NCBI RefSeq assembly: GCF_014635845.1
Contig: NZ_BMDP01000003.1
Location: 62,001-126,000, forward strand
Source: Oxalicibacterium solurbis
Lineage (GTDB): Bacteria > Pseudomonadota > Gammaproteobacteria > Burkholderiales > Burkholderiaceae_D
Length of the DNA stretch: 64,000 bases
Direction of reading: 5' to 3'
How positions within the stretch are numbered: position 1 is the stretch's first letter; each line of letters starts with the position of its first letter. The translations under genes were made by a program, and so were the position numbers. The notes beneath the pieces were generated by a model that saw only the letters and a list, made by a program, of their open reading frames with translations, had not been told where the DNA came from and did not search any database. Below are positions 49,914-59,041 of the stretch, piece after piece.

Positions 49914-50558
49914 ATGCCTTCTCTTCAATCACGCCTATTTATCCGTACTATCCGCACGATTCACACGATCCGCACAATTCGCACGAAGGCCGTTTTCGCC
50001 ATGCTGTCGCTGGCCTGCGCAACTGCGGCACTGGCTGCGCCCGACGCTCCGGCGACGTCAGCGAATATCGCTTCCGCAAAATCTGCCAAAGTAACCAAAG
50101 CCGCCGCCAATCCCACAAATTCCGCGAGTTCCGCGAATTCCGATACCTCGCCAATCTACGGCGTGACAATTCCCGACGGCTATCGCAAATGGCAGTTCAT
50201 CGCGCCGGCACACGAAACGGCACCACTCGACGAATTACGCGTCGTGCTCGGCAATCCGAAAGCCATCGCCGCCATCGAGAAAAACCAGTTGCCGTTCCCC
50301 GACGGCACCGTGCTGGTCAAACTCGCATGGAAGCACGTGCAGTCGGCCGAATTTGCGCCGGCCTATGTGCCGGGCAAGGCGACGACGGTACAGGTGATGG
50401 TCAAGGATTCGAAGAAATATGCAGCGACCGGCGGCTGGGGCTTCGGCCGTTTCATCGACGGCAAGGCGGTCGACGCTGCGCAACACCAGACCTGCTTTGC
50501 CTGCCATCAGGCGCTGGTGAAGAATCACGACTACGTCTTTACGCGACTGGCGCCATGA
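49914..50558 (+). CDS. Cytochrome P460-family monohaem protein
   Basis: Predicted periplasmic c-type haem protein of 214 residues. The family includes hydroxylamine-oxidising cytochrome P460 and the NO-binding cytochrome c'-beta. One haem motif, CFACH, lies near the C-terminus (TCFACHQAL) after the family segment MVKDSKKYAATGGWGFGRF. The signal peptide has an unusual n-region made of five Ile-(Arg/His)-Thr repeats (residues 10-24). A low-complexity Ala/Ser/Lys linker follows it. AGGAG lies 7 nt before the ATG. Activity cannot be told from sequence alone. Confidence 0.85.
   Translation: MPSLQSRLFIRTIRTIHTIRTIRTKAVFAMLSLACATAALAAPDAPATSANIASAKSAKVTKAAANPTNSASSANSDTSPIYGVTIPDGYRKWQFIAPAHETAPLDELRVVLGNPKAIAAIEKNQLPFPDGTVLVKLAWKHVQSAEFAPAYVPGKATTVQVMVKDSKKYAATGGWGFGRFIDGKAVDAAQHQTCFACHQALVKNHDYVFTRLAP
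49941..49985 (+). repeat. Five 9-bp tandem repeats in the P460 signal peptide
   Basis: Degenerate units related to ATCCGCACG run in frame five times and encode IRT/IHT. A second set of 9-mers related to AATTCCGCG lies at 50118-50144 in the same gene. Confidence 0.75.
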
Positions 50559-50606
50559 TTTCGCAGCAATCGTCGTTACCCTTCTTCGCATGAAGAAGCG
50601 GCAACG

Positions 50607-51077
50607 TCAGACGTCGATGCGCGTATCGAACTTGCTGCGGTGGATCGAAAAGAAACTTTTCACATTGCGCACATTGGCATGCGCGGCGAAGACACGATGT
50701 GCCAGCGCATGATAGGCAGGCATATCGGCCACCTGCACGATCAGCACGAAATCCGGCCCCGGCGATACGCGATAGCATTGCAGCACCGCGGCCTCGCCGG
50801 CGACCAGCTCCTCGAATTCCTGCTGCCGCTCGGCCGCCTGATTGTCCAGCGTGATTTCGACGATCGCCGTCAATCGCGCTCCCACGCTGGCAGGCGCGAC
50901 GATCGCCACCTGCTTTTCGATCACGCCGGCATCCGTCAGCCGCTTGACGCGGCGCAGGCAGGTCGGCGGCGAAGCATGCACGGCCTGGGCCAATTCATGA
51001 TTGGTCTGCGATGAATCGGCTTGCAGCGCATTCAGGATGCGGCGATCCAGTTCATCCAGAATAAGTTCATCGCTCAT
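50607..51077 (-). CDS. Lrp/AsnC-family transcriptional regulator
   Basis: The 156 residues show the Lrp helix-turn-helix (LDELDRRILNALQADSSQTNHELAQAVHASPPTCLRRVKRL). The RAM ligand domain follows (VLQCYRVSPGPDFVLIVQVADM). It is divergent from glmS with an AT-rich palindrome next to its start, suggesting autoregulation and perhaps an effect on glmS. The effector amino acid is not predictable here. Confidence 0.92.
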   Translation of the reverse strand: MSDELILDELDRRILNALQADSSQTNHELAQAVHASPPTCLRRVKRLTDAGVIEKQVAIVAPASVGARLTAIVEITLDNQAAERQQEFEELVAGEAAVLQCYRVSPGPDFVLIVQVADMPAYHALAHRVFAAHANVRNVKSFFSIHRSKFDTRIDV

Positions 51078-51088
51078 TTGAAAATATT

Positions 51089-51104
51089 TTTCAAATATTT
51101 GAAA
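51089..51104. promoter_or_regulatory. AT-rich palindrome upstream of the Lrp-type gene
   Basis: TTTCAAATATTTGAAA is a perfect 16-bp palindrome 11 bp before the lrp-type start codon. Further GAAATATT and GAAAATTT-like half-sites surround it. This is the kind of site bound by Lrp/AsnC proteins. Confidence 0.55.
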
Positions 51105-51233
51105 TATTATTTCTCAACTGATTATCCATGCAATTTTAGTTCATTTTTCACGAAATTTTGAAAACTTATTCTGTTTTTCCTGCTCTAGGATGTGTCTCGT
51201 TATTAGCAATACTCATTTTTTGAAGGACATCCC

Positions 51234-53051
51234 ATGTGCGGCATCGTCGGCGCCGTCGCTCAACGCGACATCACTCCCATCCTGATCGAAGGCCTGAAGC
51301 GCCTTGAATACCGCGGCTACGATTCCTGCGGCATCGCGCTGCACGTGGACGGCAAGCTCGAACGCTCGCGCAGCACGTCGCGCGTGGCAGAACTGGAAAA
51401 ACAGATCGACGGCTCGGGCCTCGCCGGCTTCACCGGCATCGCCCACACGCGCTGGGCCACGCACGGCGCGCCGGCATCGCACAATGCGCATCCGCATTTC
51501 TCGCGTGAACGCATCGCACTGGTCCACAACGGCATCATCGAAAACCACGACGAACTGCGCGACGAATTGAAGAAGGCCGGCTACGTCTTCGAAAGCCAGA
51601 CCGATACCGAAGTCATCGCGCACCTGGTCGATCACCTGTACACCGGCGACCTGTTCGAAACCGTGCAACTGGCGACGAAGCGGCTGACCGGTGCCTTCGC
51701 GATCGCTGTGTTCTGCCGCGACGAACCGCACCGCGTGGTCGGCGCGCGCCGCGGCTCACCGCTGATCGTCGGCGTCGGCAACGGCGAGAACTTCCTCGCC
51801 TCCGACGCGCTGGCGCTGGCCGGCACCACTGACCAGATCATCTATCTGGAAGAAGGCGACGTCGTCGACCTGCAGCTGCAACGCGTCTGGATCGTCGACG
51901 GCAACGGCAAACAGGTGCAGCGTGAGGTGAAGACCGTGCATGCGCATACCGGCGCGGTCGAACTCGGCCCGTATCGCCATTACATGCAGAAGGAAATCTT
52001 CGAACAGCCGCGCGCAATCGCCGATACGCTGGAAGGCGTCGAAGCCATCATGCCGGAAATCTTCGGCGACAAGGCTTACGGCATCTTCAAGAAGATCGAT
52101 TCGCTGCTGATCCTCGCCTGCGGCACCAGCTACTACGCCGGCGTCACCGCCAAATACTGGATCGAAGCCGTGGCCGGTATCCGCGTCGACGTCGAGATCG
52201 CCAGCGAATACCGCTACCGCGACAGCGTGCCGAATCCGAATGCGCTGGTCGTCACGATCTCACAAAGCGGCGAAACCGCCGACACGCTGGCCGCTCTGCG
52301 CCATGCGCAATCGCAAGGCATGCAGCACACGCTGACGATCTGCAACGTCTCCACCAGCGCGATGGTGCGCGAGTGCGAACTCGCCTACATCACGCGTGCC
52401 GGCGTCGAAGTCGGCGTTGCGTCGACCAAGGCATTCACGACACAGCTGGCCGCACTGTTCCTGCTGACGCTGACGCTGGCGCAAGTGAAAGGCCGCCTGA
52501 ACGACGAACAGGAAGCCGCCTATCTGAAACAGATGCGTCACCTGCCGGTGGCGATCACCTCGGTGCTGGCGCTGGAACCGCAGATCATCGCCTGGGCCGA
52601 AGCCTTCGCACGCAAGGAAAACGCTCTCTTCCTCGGTCGCGGCCTGCACTATCCGATCGCACTGGAAGGCGCGCTGAAATTGAAGGAAATCTCATACATC
52701 CACGCCGAAGCGTATCCGGCCGGCGAACTGAAGCACGGCCCGCTGGCGCTGGTGACGGAAGAAATGCCGGTCGTCACCGTCGCCCCCAACGATTCGATGA
52801 TCGAGAAGCTGAAGTCCAACATGCAGGAAGTGCGCGCGCGCGGCGGCGAACTGTATGTGTTCGCCGACGGCGATTCACGCATCGCGTCGGACGACGGCCT
52901 GCATGTGATCCGCCTGCCTGAACACTACGGCCTGCTGTCGCCTATCCTGCACACGGTGCCGCTGCAGCTGCTGGCGTATCACACGGCGCTGGCACGCGGT
53001 ACCGATGTCGACAAGCCGCGCAATCTGGCGAAGTCGGTGACGGTGGAATAA
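51234..53051 (+). CDS. glmS: Glucosamine-6-phosphate synthase (isomerizing)
   Basis: Converts fructose-6-phosphate and glutamine to glucosamine-6-phosphate, the first step to UDP-GlcNAc. The 605 residues start MCGIVGAV, with Cys2 as the glutaminase nucleophile, and the class II amidotransferase motif [13 protein letters not shown] is present. Two SIS domains follow ([18 protein letters not shown]) and the C-terminus ends [18 protein letters not shown] precedes the ATG by 7 nt. No glmS ribozyme is visible upstream. Confidence 0.97.
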   Translation: MCGIVGAVAQRDITPILIEGLKRLEYRGYDSCGIALHVDGKLERSRSTSRVAELEKQIDGSGLAGFTGIAHTRWATHGAPASHNAHPHFSRERIALVHNGIIENHDELRDELKKAGYVFESQTDTEVIAHLVDHLYTGDLFETVQLATKRLTGAFAIAVFCRDEPHRVVGARRGSPLIVGVGNGENFLASDALALAGTTDQIIYLEEGDVVDLQLQRVWIVDGNGKQVQREVKTVHAHTGAVELGPYRHYMQKEIFEQPRAIADTLEGVEAIMPEIFGDKAYGIFKKIDSLLILACGTSYYAGVTAKYWIEAVAGIRVDVEIASEYRYRDSVPNPNALVVTISQSGETADTLAALRHAQSQGMQHTLTICNVSTSAMVRECELAYITRAGVEVGVASTKAFTTQLAALFLLTLTLAQVKGRLNDEQEAAYLKQMRHLPVAITSVLALEPQIIAWAEAFARKENALFLGRGLHYPIALEGALKLKEISYIHAEAYPAGELKHGPLALVTEEMPVVTVAPNDSMIEKLKSNMQEVRARGGELYVFADGDSRIASDDGLHVIRLPEHYGLLSPILHTVPLQLLAYHTALARGTDVDKPRNLAKSVTVE

Positions 53052-53096
53052 CGCGCAGCCCGGCGCACCGCTTGAAAATCAAATACGGCGAGGCGC

Positions 53097-53855
53097 CTAT
53101 GACGATTGCACTGTCGCGAACGATTCGGGAATAGCCACCACTTTTCCGTCACAATTCACCCAGCAATAATGCAGCGGAACAGTCTGCCCTCTGCGCAGCG
53201 GATTGCGCGTGCAATATCGCGCATAGGCAGGATCGACATAACGATATGGAAGATGTTCGTCCCGCCCTGCCGTGATTCCCAGGCGTGTCGTCTGAATCAG
53301 CACTTCCGGGGAATCGTTCACATCGTCGAGGAAAAGTTCGCCAGGGTCGAAGGTGCGCGCATCCCAGTCCGGCACGCGCAGCGCCAGCGCGCGGCACAAC
53401 AAGGTCTGCCCCGCGCAAAGTTTGTGCAACGACCGCACCTCGCCGCCGGCATCGGGGTTTTCTGCCTGCATGACGGCCAGCGCTGCCGGGCCGGCAATCG
53501 CATCTATCCACGGATATCCCGCCTTGATCAGGACTGAATTACCAGCGCCTTCCGCACCAATATTGAACGAATCGCCACCACGCGAGTAATACATGTAGAT
53601 GGTGCCGCCGTGCTCCATGAACAGGGCGCGCCGCTTGTGCGTGTAGCCCAGCGATGCATGGCTGCCGCGTTCGTCCAGACGGTAGGCTTCGGTTTCGATG
53701 ATGCGCGCGGACAACCATTGGCCTTTCCACCGCCGGCGCAGCACCTTGCCGATCAGCGCGCGCGCCAGCGCAGGGCTGTCGCGATCGAAGAAATCCTGGT
53801 TCAGCATGTGGAAACAGGTATCGCCGGTTTCCGCCTTTTGCATATCGTCTTTCAT
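53097..53855 (-). CDS. mpg: 3-methyladenine DNA glycosylase, AAG/MPG family
   Basis: Base-excision repair enzyme that removes alkylated purines. The 252 residues contain the catalytic Glu in ARIIETEAY, the tyrosine region GTIYMYYSRGG and the conserved GPAALAVMQ segment. The start MKDDMQKAE is the only long option; homologues may begin nearer MLNQDFF. It converges on glmS. Confidence 0.92.
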   Translation of the reverse strand: MKDDMQKAETGDTCFHMLNQDFFDRDSPALARALIGKVLRRRWKGQWLSARIIETEAYRLDERGSHASLGYTHKRRALFMEHGGTIYMYYSRGGDSFNIGAEGAGNSVLIKAGYPWIDAIAGPAALAVMQAENPDAGGEVRSLHKLCAGQTLLCRALALRVPDWDARTFDPGELFLDDVNDSPEVLIQTTRLGITAGRDEHLPYRYVDPAYARYCTRNPLRRGQTVPLHYCWVNCDGKVVAIPESFATVQSS

Positions 53856-53916
53856 TGAAACTGCCGTTTACTGTTGCTTCAATTGACCAAGGGCCGTGAA
53901 TCGCAAGCCTTCGGTC

Positions 53917-54597
53917 TCACGAAAGATATCCAAACCAATGCTCTTCGCTCACTATGTGTAAATTCATACCTGCTTCGCGGTACTGCATCGCTTTTTCAAT
54001 TTTTGTTCCGTGGGTCGAATGCAGCCAATCACGACTACCAATATCTCCGATCACCAGATAATGCAGCTTCTTTGTGATCGAATTCGCCGTAACGCCATTT
54101 CTCTTGACGACCTGCTCCTCACACCATTGCCTGGTTCCCGATTGAAATTTTCCTGTAAAACAAAATACTCTGTCATTAAAAACAAGATCTGGAGCAGGTT
54201 TGCATAATGGCAGGGAAGTGCTATCACTTGCGATGTTATTGAATGGGGCGGTATTTCCCCCAACCGTTGCAAGAAGAAGATCCATAATCTCCTCTTCTTC
54301 ACGCAAGTCCATTTGACCATCAGACAAGGCGGCTGCAAGACGTGGATAAATTGCCTTTGCCGGCCATTTGTCCAAAGCACCCCGATTGTTATTCATCCAC
54401 ATGAGAAGAAACTCCACCTCTCCTTGATGCACCATCCCGTCTGCCATGACACCCTTTACAACACCAATCAATTCATCGACTTGGCGATTTGCGACATCCG
54501 CAGCGCGATATCCCGGATATAAAGGTTGGCCATCAGCATTAATGTCTTCCTGCTTGGTCAAAGTGATTTTGTTATGTATTTCCTGCATCCAACCCAT
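53917..54597 (-). CDS. BRCT-domain protein with helical N-terminal region
   Basis: Function unknown. The last 90 residues form a BRCT domain like that of bacterial DNA ligase (VFCFTGKFQSGTRQWCEEQVVKRNG, then LHYLVIGDIGSRDWLHSTHGTKIEKA). The first 120 residues are helical and acidic (LIGVVKGVMADGMVHQGEVEFLLMW, DGQMDLREEEEIMDLLL), with a TerB-like look. The gene is visibly richer in A and T than its neighbours, consistent with horizontal acquisition. No nuclease or ligase motif is present. Confidence 0.82.
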   Translation of the reverse strand: MGWMQEIHNKITLTKQEDINADGQPLYPGYRAADVANRQVDELIGVVKGVMADGMVHQGEVEFLLMWMNNNRGALDKWPAKAIYPRLAAALSDGQMDLREEEEIMDLLLATVGGNTAPFNNIASDSTSLPLCKPAPDLVFNDRVFCFTGKFQSGTRQWCEEQVVKRNGVTANSITKKLHYLVIGDIGSRDWLHSTHGTKIEKAMQYREAGMNLHIVSEEHWFGYLS

Positions 54598-54693
54598 GGC
54601 AATCCTCCCTAAAGAAAAGAATTAACACACAATGACATTCCCACCGCCTTCCATAATGCAGGAAAGTCACAAAATCAAAGATGGAGGGCAAAA

Positions 54694-55443
54694 TCATTTC
54701 GACCTTTCCGTCCTATTGCGCATCATCTCCCCCGGCGTCATGCCCATCACCTGACGGAAAGCATGGCTGAACGCCGCCACGCTGCTGAAGCCGAGTTGCG
54801 AGGCCAGCCGCTTGATCGAAGTATGCCCGCTGCCAAGTATCTCGACTGCCGACATGATGCGGGCGCGCTGGCGCCATGCCTTGAACGTCAAATCGGTTTC
54901 GGCCGGAAATAGCCGCGTGATCGTGCGGGCCGAAGCACCCGCTTCCTGCGCCAGCAGATCGAGATCCTGCGTGCCGGCCGGATCGGCCAGCACCAGATCG
55001 GCGACGCGGCGTGCACGCGGATCGGTCGGCAGCGGCATGAAGGTGGCCGCGTCCTCGTCTTCCGCCAGTTCGTACAACGCCACCGCTACCAGCAGATCGA
55101 TGCGCTGCGGGTGGTTATCTTCCCTGAATGCGCCAAGTATGGTTTCACGCAGCAACGGACGGACAGCGACCACGAACTCGCGTTGCAGCCGCTGCGCCTC
55201 GGCATGCGTGGCCAGCCACGACGGCGGCACCAGCAAGGCGCGCATCTCGATATCGGCTAGCACATCCACCGCATGCTCGATGCCCGGCGGCAGCCACACG
55301 GCACGCGCAGGCGGCACCAGCCAGCGCCCCTTCGGCGTGGTGACCTGCATGATGCCGCTGGAGGCGTACAGCAACTGCGCCTCGCGATGCACATGCAGGC
55401 CGAGATGCGTGCCGCGCGCATAACGCGTCGCCGAAACGATCAT
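54694..55443 (-). CDS. AraC-family regulator with cupin sensor domain
   Basis: The 249-residue form starting MIVSATRYARGTH begins where cupin-type AraC proteins usually begin (HVHREAQLLYASSGIMQV). The C-terminal third has two helix-turn-helix motifs (DLLAQEAGASARTITRLF, SIKRLASQLGFSSVAAFSHAFRQVMGMTP). The frame stays open to 55611, but that would overlap the divergent MFS gene start. It probably controls that pump. Confidence 0.87.
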   Translation of the reverse strand: MIVSATRYARGTHLGLHVHREAQLLYASSGIMQVTTPKGRWLVPPARAVWLPPGIEHAVDVLADIEMRALLVPPSWLATHAEAQRLQREFVVAVRPLLRETILGAFREDNHPQRIDLLVAVALYELAEDEDAATFMPLPTDPRARRVADLVLADPAGTQDLDLLAQEAGASARTITRLFPAETDLTFKAWRQRARIMSAVEILGSGHTSIKRLASQLGFSSVAAFSHAFRQVMGMTPGEMMRNRTERSK

Positions 55444-55554
55444 GCGCTCGCCACTTGCGGGCAGATCTGACGATGGCGTCTTGTCGATGTCAGTTGTCCT
55501 TTCATTGCAGAACAGACAGATTACGCTGTCAGCGTTCTTTTGGAAAGGCTCGTC

Positions 55555-56748
55555 ATGCACTCTGCTCGCACTGTCATCAATTACATCAATATTGCCCACT
55601 TCATCGATCATTACGCGATGCTGGTCTTCGCCGCCGCAGTGGTCGTCATGGCGCCGGTGTTCGGCGTCGGCTACGCCGAACTGCTGCCGTATGCGACGCC
55701 CGGCTTCATCGCTTTCGGCGCCGGTTCGCTACTGACCGGCTGGCTGGGCGACCGCTGGAGCCGCCGCCACATGATGGTGATCTTCTTCATCGGCATCGGC
55801 TTCGCCATGATCGCAACCGGACTGGCGCAGACGCCGGGCCAGCTGGGCGCGGCGCTGCTGGCCATCGGCCTGTTCGCGGCGATCTACCATCCGGTCGGCA
55901 CCGCGATGCTGGTCGCGCATGCCGGCAAGCTGGGACGCGAAGTCGGCGTCAACGGTGTCTGGGGCAATCTCGGCGTGGCGTCTTCAGCACTGGTGACGGG
56001 CGTCGTCTGCCAGTATCTCGGCTGGCGCTGGGCGTTCGTGCTGCCAGGCGTGATTTCGATTGCGGCCGGCATCCTGTTCGCCGGCAATGTGCGGCATGCC
56101 GACAGCCCTGCCCGCGCCGCCTCGGCAAGCAAGTCGGCACACAACATGGGGCATGGGTCCGGACACGCCTCCAGACAAATACTGGCGCGCATCCTGTTCG
56201 CGCTGGCCGTCACCATCGTCGCCAGCTCCACCACCTTCAACGCGTTGACGATCTCGCTGCCCAAACTGTTTACGGAGCGCCTGTCCGGCCTGACCACCAG
56301 CCCGGCGCTGATCGGCGCCATCGCCGCCGCCACCTATGCTTTCGGCGCGATCGCGCAATACATCATCGGCCATCTGCTCGACCGTCATTCGCTGAAGTCG
56401 CTGTTCCTGCCGTTGGCGCTGATCCTCGCACCGCTGCTCTACCTCGGCGCCACCCTGTCCGGCCTGCCGCTGGTGCTGGTCTGCGTCGGCATCATCATCG
56501 GCATCTTCGGCCAGATCACCGTCAACGATGCGATGATCGGCCGTTACACCAGCGATGAATGGCGCGCCCGCGCCTATGCGATCCGGTATTTCATCGGATT
56601 CACCGCAGCCGGCGCTTCGGTCGGGCTGGTTGCCTGGCTGCACGAACGCGGCGGCTTCACGCTGATGCTGCAAGCGATGGCGGGCTTGTGCGTGCTTGTG
56701 ATCGTCGGCGCGCTGGCATTTCCTGGGAAAGAGCAAGCATCGTCTTGA
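55555..56748 (+). CDS. MFS transporter, Fsr (fosmidomycin resistance)-like
   Basis: Inner-membrane pump of about 12 helices and 397 residues. The N-terminus INIAHFIDHYAMLVFAAAVV and the conserved AIYHPVGTAMLVAHAGKLGREVGVNG resemble E. coli Fsr, which exports fosmidomycin. AAGG lies 7 nt before the ATG. It is divergent from the AraC-type gene, its likely regulator. Natural substrate unknown. Confidence 0.88.
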   Translation: MHSARTVINYINIAHFIDHYAMLVFAAAVVVMAPVFGVGYAELLPYATPGFIAFGAGSLLTGWLGDRWSRRHMMVIFFIGIGFAMIATGLAQTPGQLGAALLAIGLFAAIYHPVGTAMLVAHAGKLGREVGVNGVWGNLGVASSALVTGVVCQYLGWRWAFVLPGVISIAAGILFAGNVRHADSPARAASASKSAHNMGHGSGHASRQILARILFALAVTIVASSTTFNALTISLPKLFTERLSGLTTSPALIGAIAAATYAFGAIAQYIIGHLLDRHSLKSLFLPLALILAPLLYLGATLSGLPLVLVCVGIIIGIFGQITVNDAMIGRYTSDEWRARAYAIRYFIGFTAAGASVGLVAWLHERGGFTLMLQAMAGLCVLVIVGALAFPGKEQASS

Positions 56749-56843
56749 TATGCGTCCACCAAGACCATTCTTCGTCGCAGCCGGATGCTCGATGACGTTT
56801 TCCGGATTACAGTTAACGCTCCATCCGTAATCCGGAGAAAGCA

Positions 56844-57299
56844 ATGCAAAACGAAAAATTCCTGCGCATGGCGATCGATCTCGCCCGCGACAATGCCGGC
56901 CACGGCGGCCGCCCCTTCGGCGCAGTACTGGTAAAAGACGGCGCCGTCATCGCGACCGGCGTCAACCGGATTCTTTCCACCAATGATCCGACCGCGCATG
57001 CGGAACTGTCCGCAATCCGCGAAGCATCGGCCAAGCTGGGTTCGCCACGGCTGGACGGCTGCACGGTCTATGCCAGCGGTCAGCCTTGCCCGATGTGCCT
57101 GGCGGCGATTCACCTGACCGGCATACGCGAAGTGGTTTACGCCTATTCGAACAACGATGCGCAACCCTTCGGCCTTTCTTCCGCCGCCGTCTATGCGCAG
57201 CTCGCGCTGCCGCTCGAGCAGCAATCGATCGCCATTTCACAGATGCCGATGGGCGAACCCGAGCTTTATCGGGAATGGCAGTCGCGTACTGCCTCGTAA
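56844..57299 (+). CDS. Guanine/nucleoside deaminase, CDA fold
   Basis: Zinc-dependent deaminase of 151 residues. The catalytic motif is HAE (His52, Glu54) with the PCPMC pair (Cys82, Cys85). TNDPTAHAE-type context (STNDPTAHAELSAIREA) resembles Bacillus subtilis guanine deaminase, so guanine is the best guess. tRNA adenosine deaminase is less likely because the HAE context and tail differ. Upstream lies the MFS gene, 95 bp away. Confidence 0.85.
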   Translation: MQNEKFLRMAIDLARDNAGHGGRPFGAVLVKDGAVIATGVNRILSTNDPTAHAELSAIREASAKLGSPRLDGCTVYASGQPCPMCLAAIHLTGIREVVYAYSNNDAQPFGLSSAAVYAQLALPLEQQSIAISQMPMGEPELYREWQSRTAS

Positions 57300-57460
57300 C
57301 CGCGTAACCGCTCCCTCAATAGCAGGATCGCCGCAAGATCGAGACGATCCGACTATCATTCGAGTCAATCGAGCATGGGGCAATCCGCGCGATTGCCCTA
57401 TAGTGCGGTCCATATCGCGCACATTGCAGCGCGCCGAATGAACGCAACGGGAGAAAACGC

Positions 57461-58816
57461 ATGCCGCAACAACAATACGACTACGACCTCTTCACGATAG
57501 GCGGCGGCTCCGGCGGCGTACGCGCGGCGCGATTCGCCGCACAGTACGGCGCACGCGTGGCGCTCGCCGAGAAACGCGATCTCGGCGGCACCTGCGTCAA
57601 CGTCGGCTGCATTCCGAAAAAACTGATGTCGTATGCGGCGCACTATCACGACGACCTGCAGGAAGCCGCGCCTTACGGCTGGAGCATCGACAATCCTCGC
57701 TTCGACTGGGCCACGCTGATCGCCAACAAGGATCGTGAAATTGCACGCCTGAATGGCGTCTATCGCAAGCTGCTGGACGATACCGGCGTCACGCTGTTCC
57801 AGGGACACGCAACGATCGTCGACGCGCATACGGTCGCCGTCGGCGAGCAACGCATCACGGCGCGCCACATCCTGATCGCCACCGGCGGCCGGCCGATGCG
57901 GCCTGACGTGCCGGGCGGTGAACTGGGCATCGTCTCCGACGATTTCTTCCATCTGCCGGCGCTGCCGAAGAACGCCATCGTCGTCGGCGGCGGCTACATC
58001 GCCGTCGAACTGGCTTCGATTCTCAACGGCCTCGGCAGCAAGGTCACGCTGGTGCATCGCAGCGCGCAACTGCTGCGCGGCATGGATGCCGATCTCGGCG
58101 TCTTCCTCGCCAAGGAGATCGAAAAGAAAGGCATCACCGTACGGCTCGATACGCAAATCGCCTCGATCGCGGCAGAGGGCGAGGTAAAACACGTCGCGCT
58201 GAAAAACGGAGAAACCATCGCGGCCGATTGCATCCTGTTCGCCACCGGCCGCCAGCCCAATGTCGAAGGCATGGGGCTCGACCAGATCGGCGTGCAGCGC
58301 GACGAACGCGGCGCCGTCGTCGTCGATGCGGATTTCCGCACCAGCGTGCCGTCGATTTACGCGGTCGGCGACGTCATCGACCGCGTGGCGCTGACGCCGG
58401 TCGCGCTGGCCGAAGGCATGGTGGTGGCTTCTGCGCTGTTCGGCGACGGCAAGCGCGCGGTGTCTTACGACAACATACCGACAGCTGTATTCAGCCATCC
58501 GAATGTCGGCACCGTCGGCCTGAGCGAAGACGAAGCACGTCGCCGCCACGGCACGCTGCGCATCTACAAATCCGAATTCCGCGCGTTGAAAAGCACGATC
58601 AGCGGCTCCAGCGAACGCGTATTGATGAAACTGGTGGTCGATGAAGCCAGCGACTGCGTGCTCGGCGTGCACCTGGTCGGCCCCGATGCCGGCGAGATCG
58701 TGCAGGGATTCGCCGTAGCGCTGAACAGTGGCGCAACCAAGGCACAATTCGATGCGACGATCGGCGTGCATCCGACGCTGGCCGAAGAATTCGTCACGAT
58801 GCGCACGCCGGTCTGA
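57461..58816 (+). CDS. gor: Glutathione reductase
   Basis: NADPH-dependent FAD enzyme that keeps glutathione reduced. The 451 residues have the FAD motif GGGSGGVRAA, the redox disulfide GGTCVNVGCIPKKLM, an NAD(P) motif (VVGGGYIAVELASIL, then an HR pair in VHRSAQLLRG) and the C-terminal HPTLAEEF with catalytic His. It ends at an intrinsic terminator. Together with the sodC-type gene it forms an antioxidant cluster. Confidence 0.95.
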   Translation: MPQQQYDYDLFTIGGGSGGVRAARFAAQYGARVALAEKRDLGGTCVNVGCIPKKLMSYAAHYHDDLQEAAPYGWSIDNPRFDWATLIANKDREIARLNGVYRKLLDDTGVTLFQGHATIVDAHTVAVGEQRITARHILIATGGRPMRPDVPGGELGIVSDDFFHLPALPKNAIVVGGGYIAVELASILNGLGSKVTLVHRSAQLLRGMDADLGVFLAKEIEKKGITVRLDTQIASIAAEGEVKHVALKNGETIAADCILFATGRQPNVEGMGLDQIGVQRDERGAVVVDADFRTSVPSIYAVGDVIDRVALTPVALAEGMVVASALFGDGKRAVSYDNIPTAVFSHPNVGTVGLSEDEARRRHGTLRIYKSEFRALKSTISGSSERVLMKLVVDEASDCVLGVHLVGPDAGEIVQGFAVALNSGATKAQFDATIGVHPTLAEEFVTMRTPV

Positions 58817-58860
58817 ACGTTGCTGCGCCGACAGCGCCGGTACAAAGACTTGCCGCAACA

Positions 58861-58881
58861 AGCCCGCTGAAGCGGGCTTTT
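58861..58881 (+). terminator. Terminator after gor
   Basis: AGCCCGC/GCGGGCT with loop TGAA is followed by TTTTTC. Confidence 0.85.
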
Positions 58882-59041
58882 TCATTTCCGGTCATCGGCA
58901 TCACGCCTGCACGGCCCGACGAGGCAATGTGCGATACCTAACAGAATTCCCGGTCGAACGGCAGTACAACAGATGATCTTGCCGACGCGCCGACGGAACA
59001 TGCGGCCGGAACGACTTATCCATCTCTCGAAGGAGCCCAGC

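Noticed and set aside
51105-51233. glmS ribozyme or riboswitch upstream of glmS
   Set aside because: The leader is short and AT-rich and lacks the conserved ribozyme core; the class is mainly found in Firmicutes.
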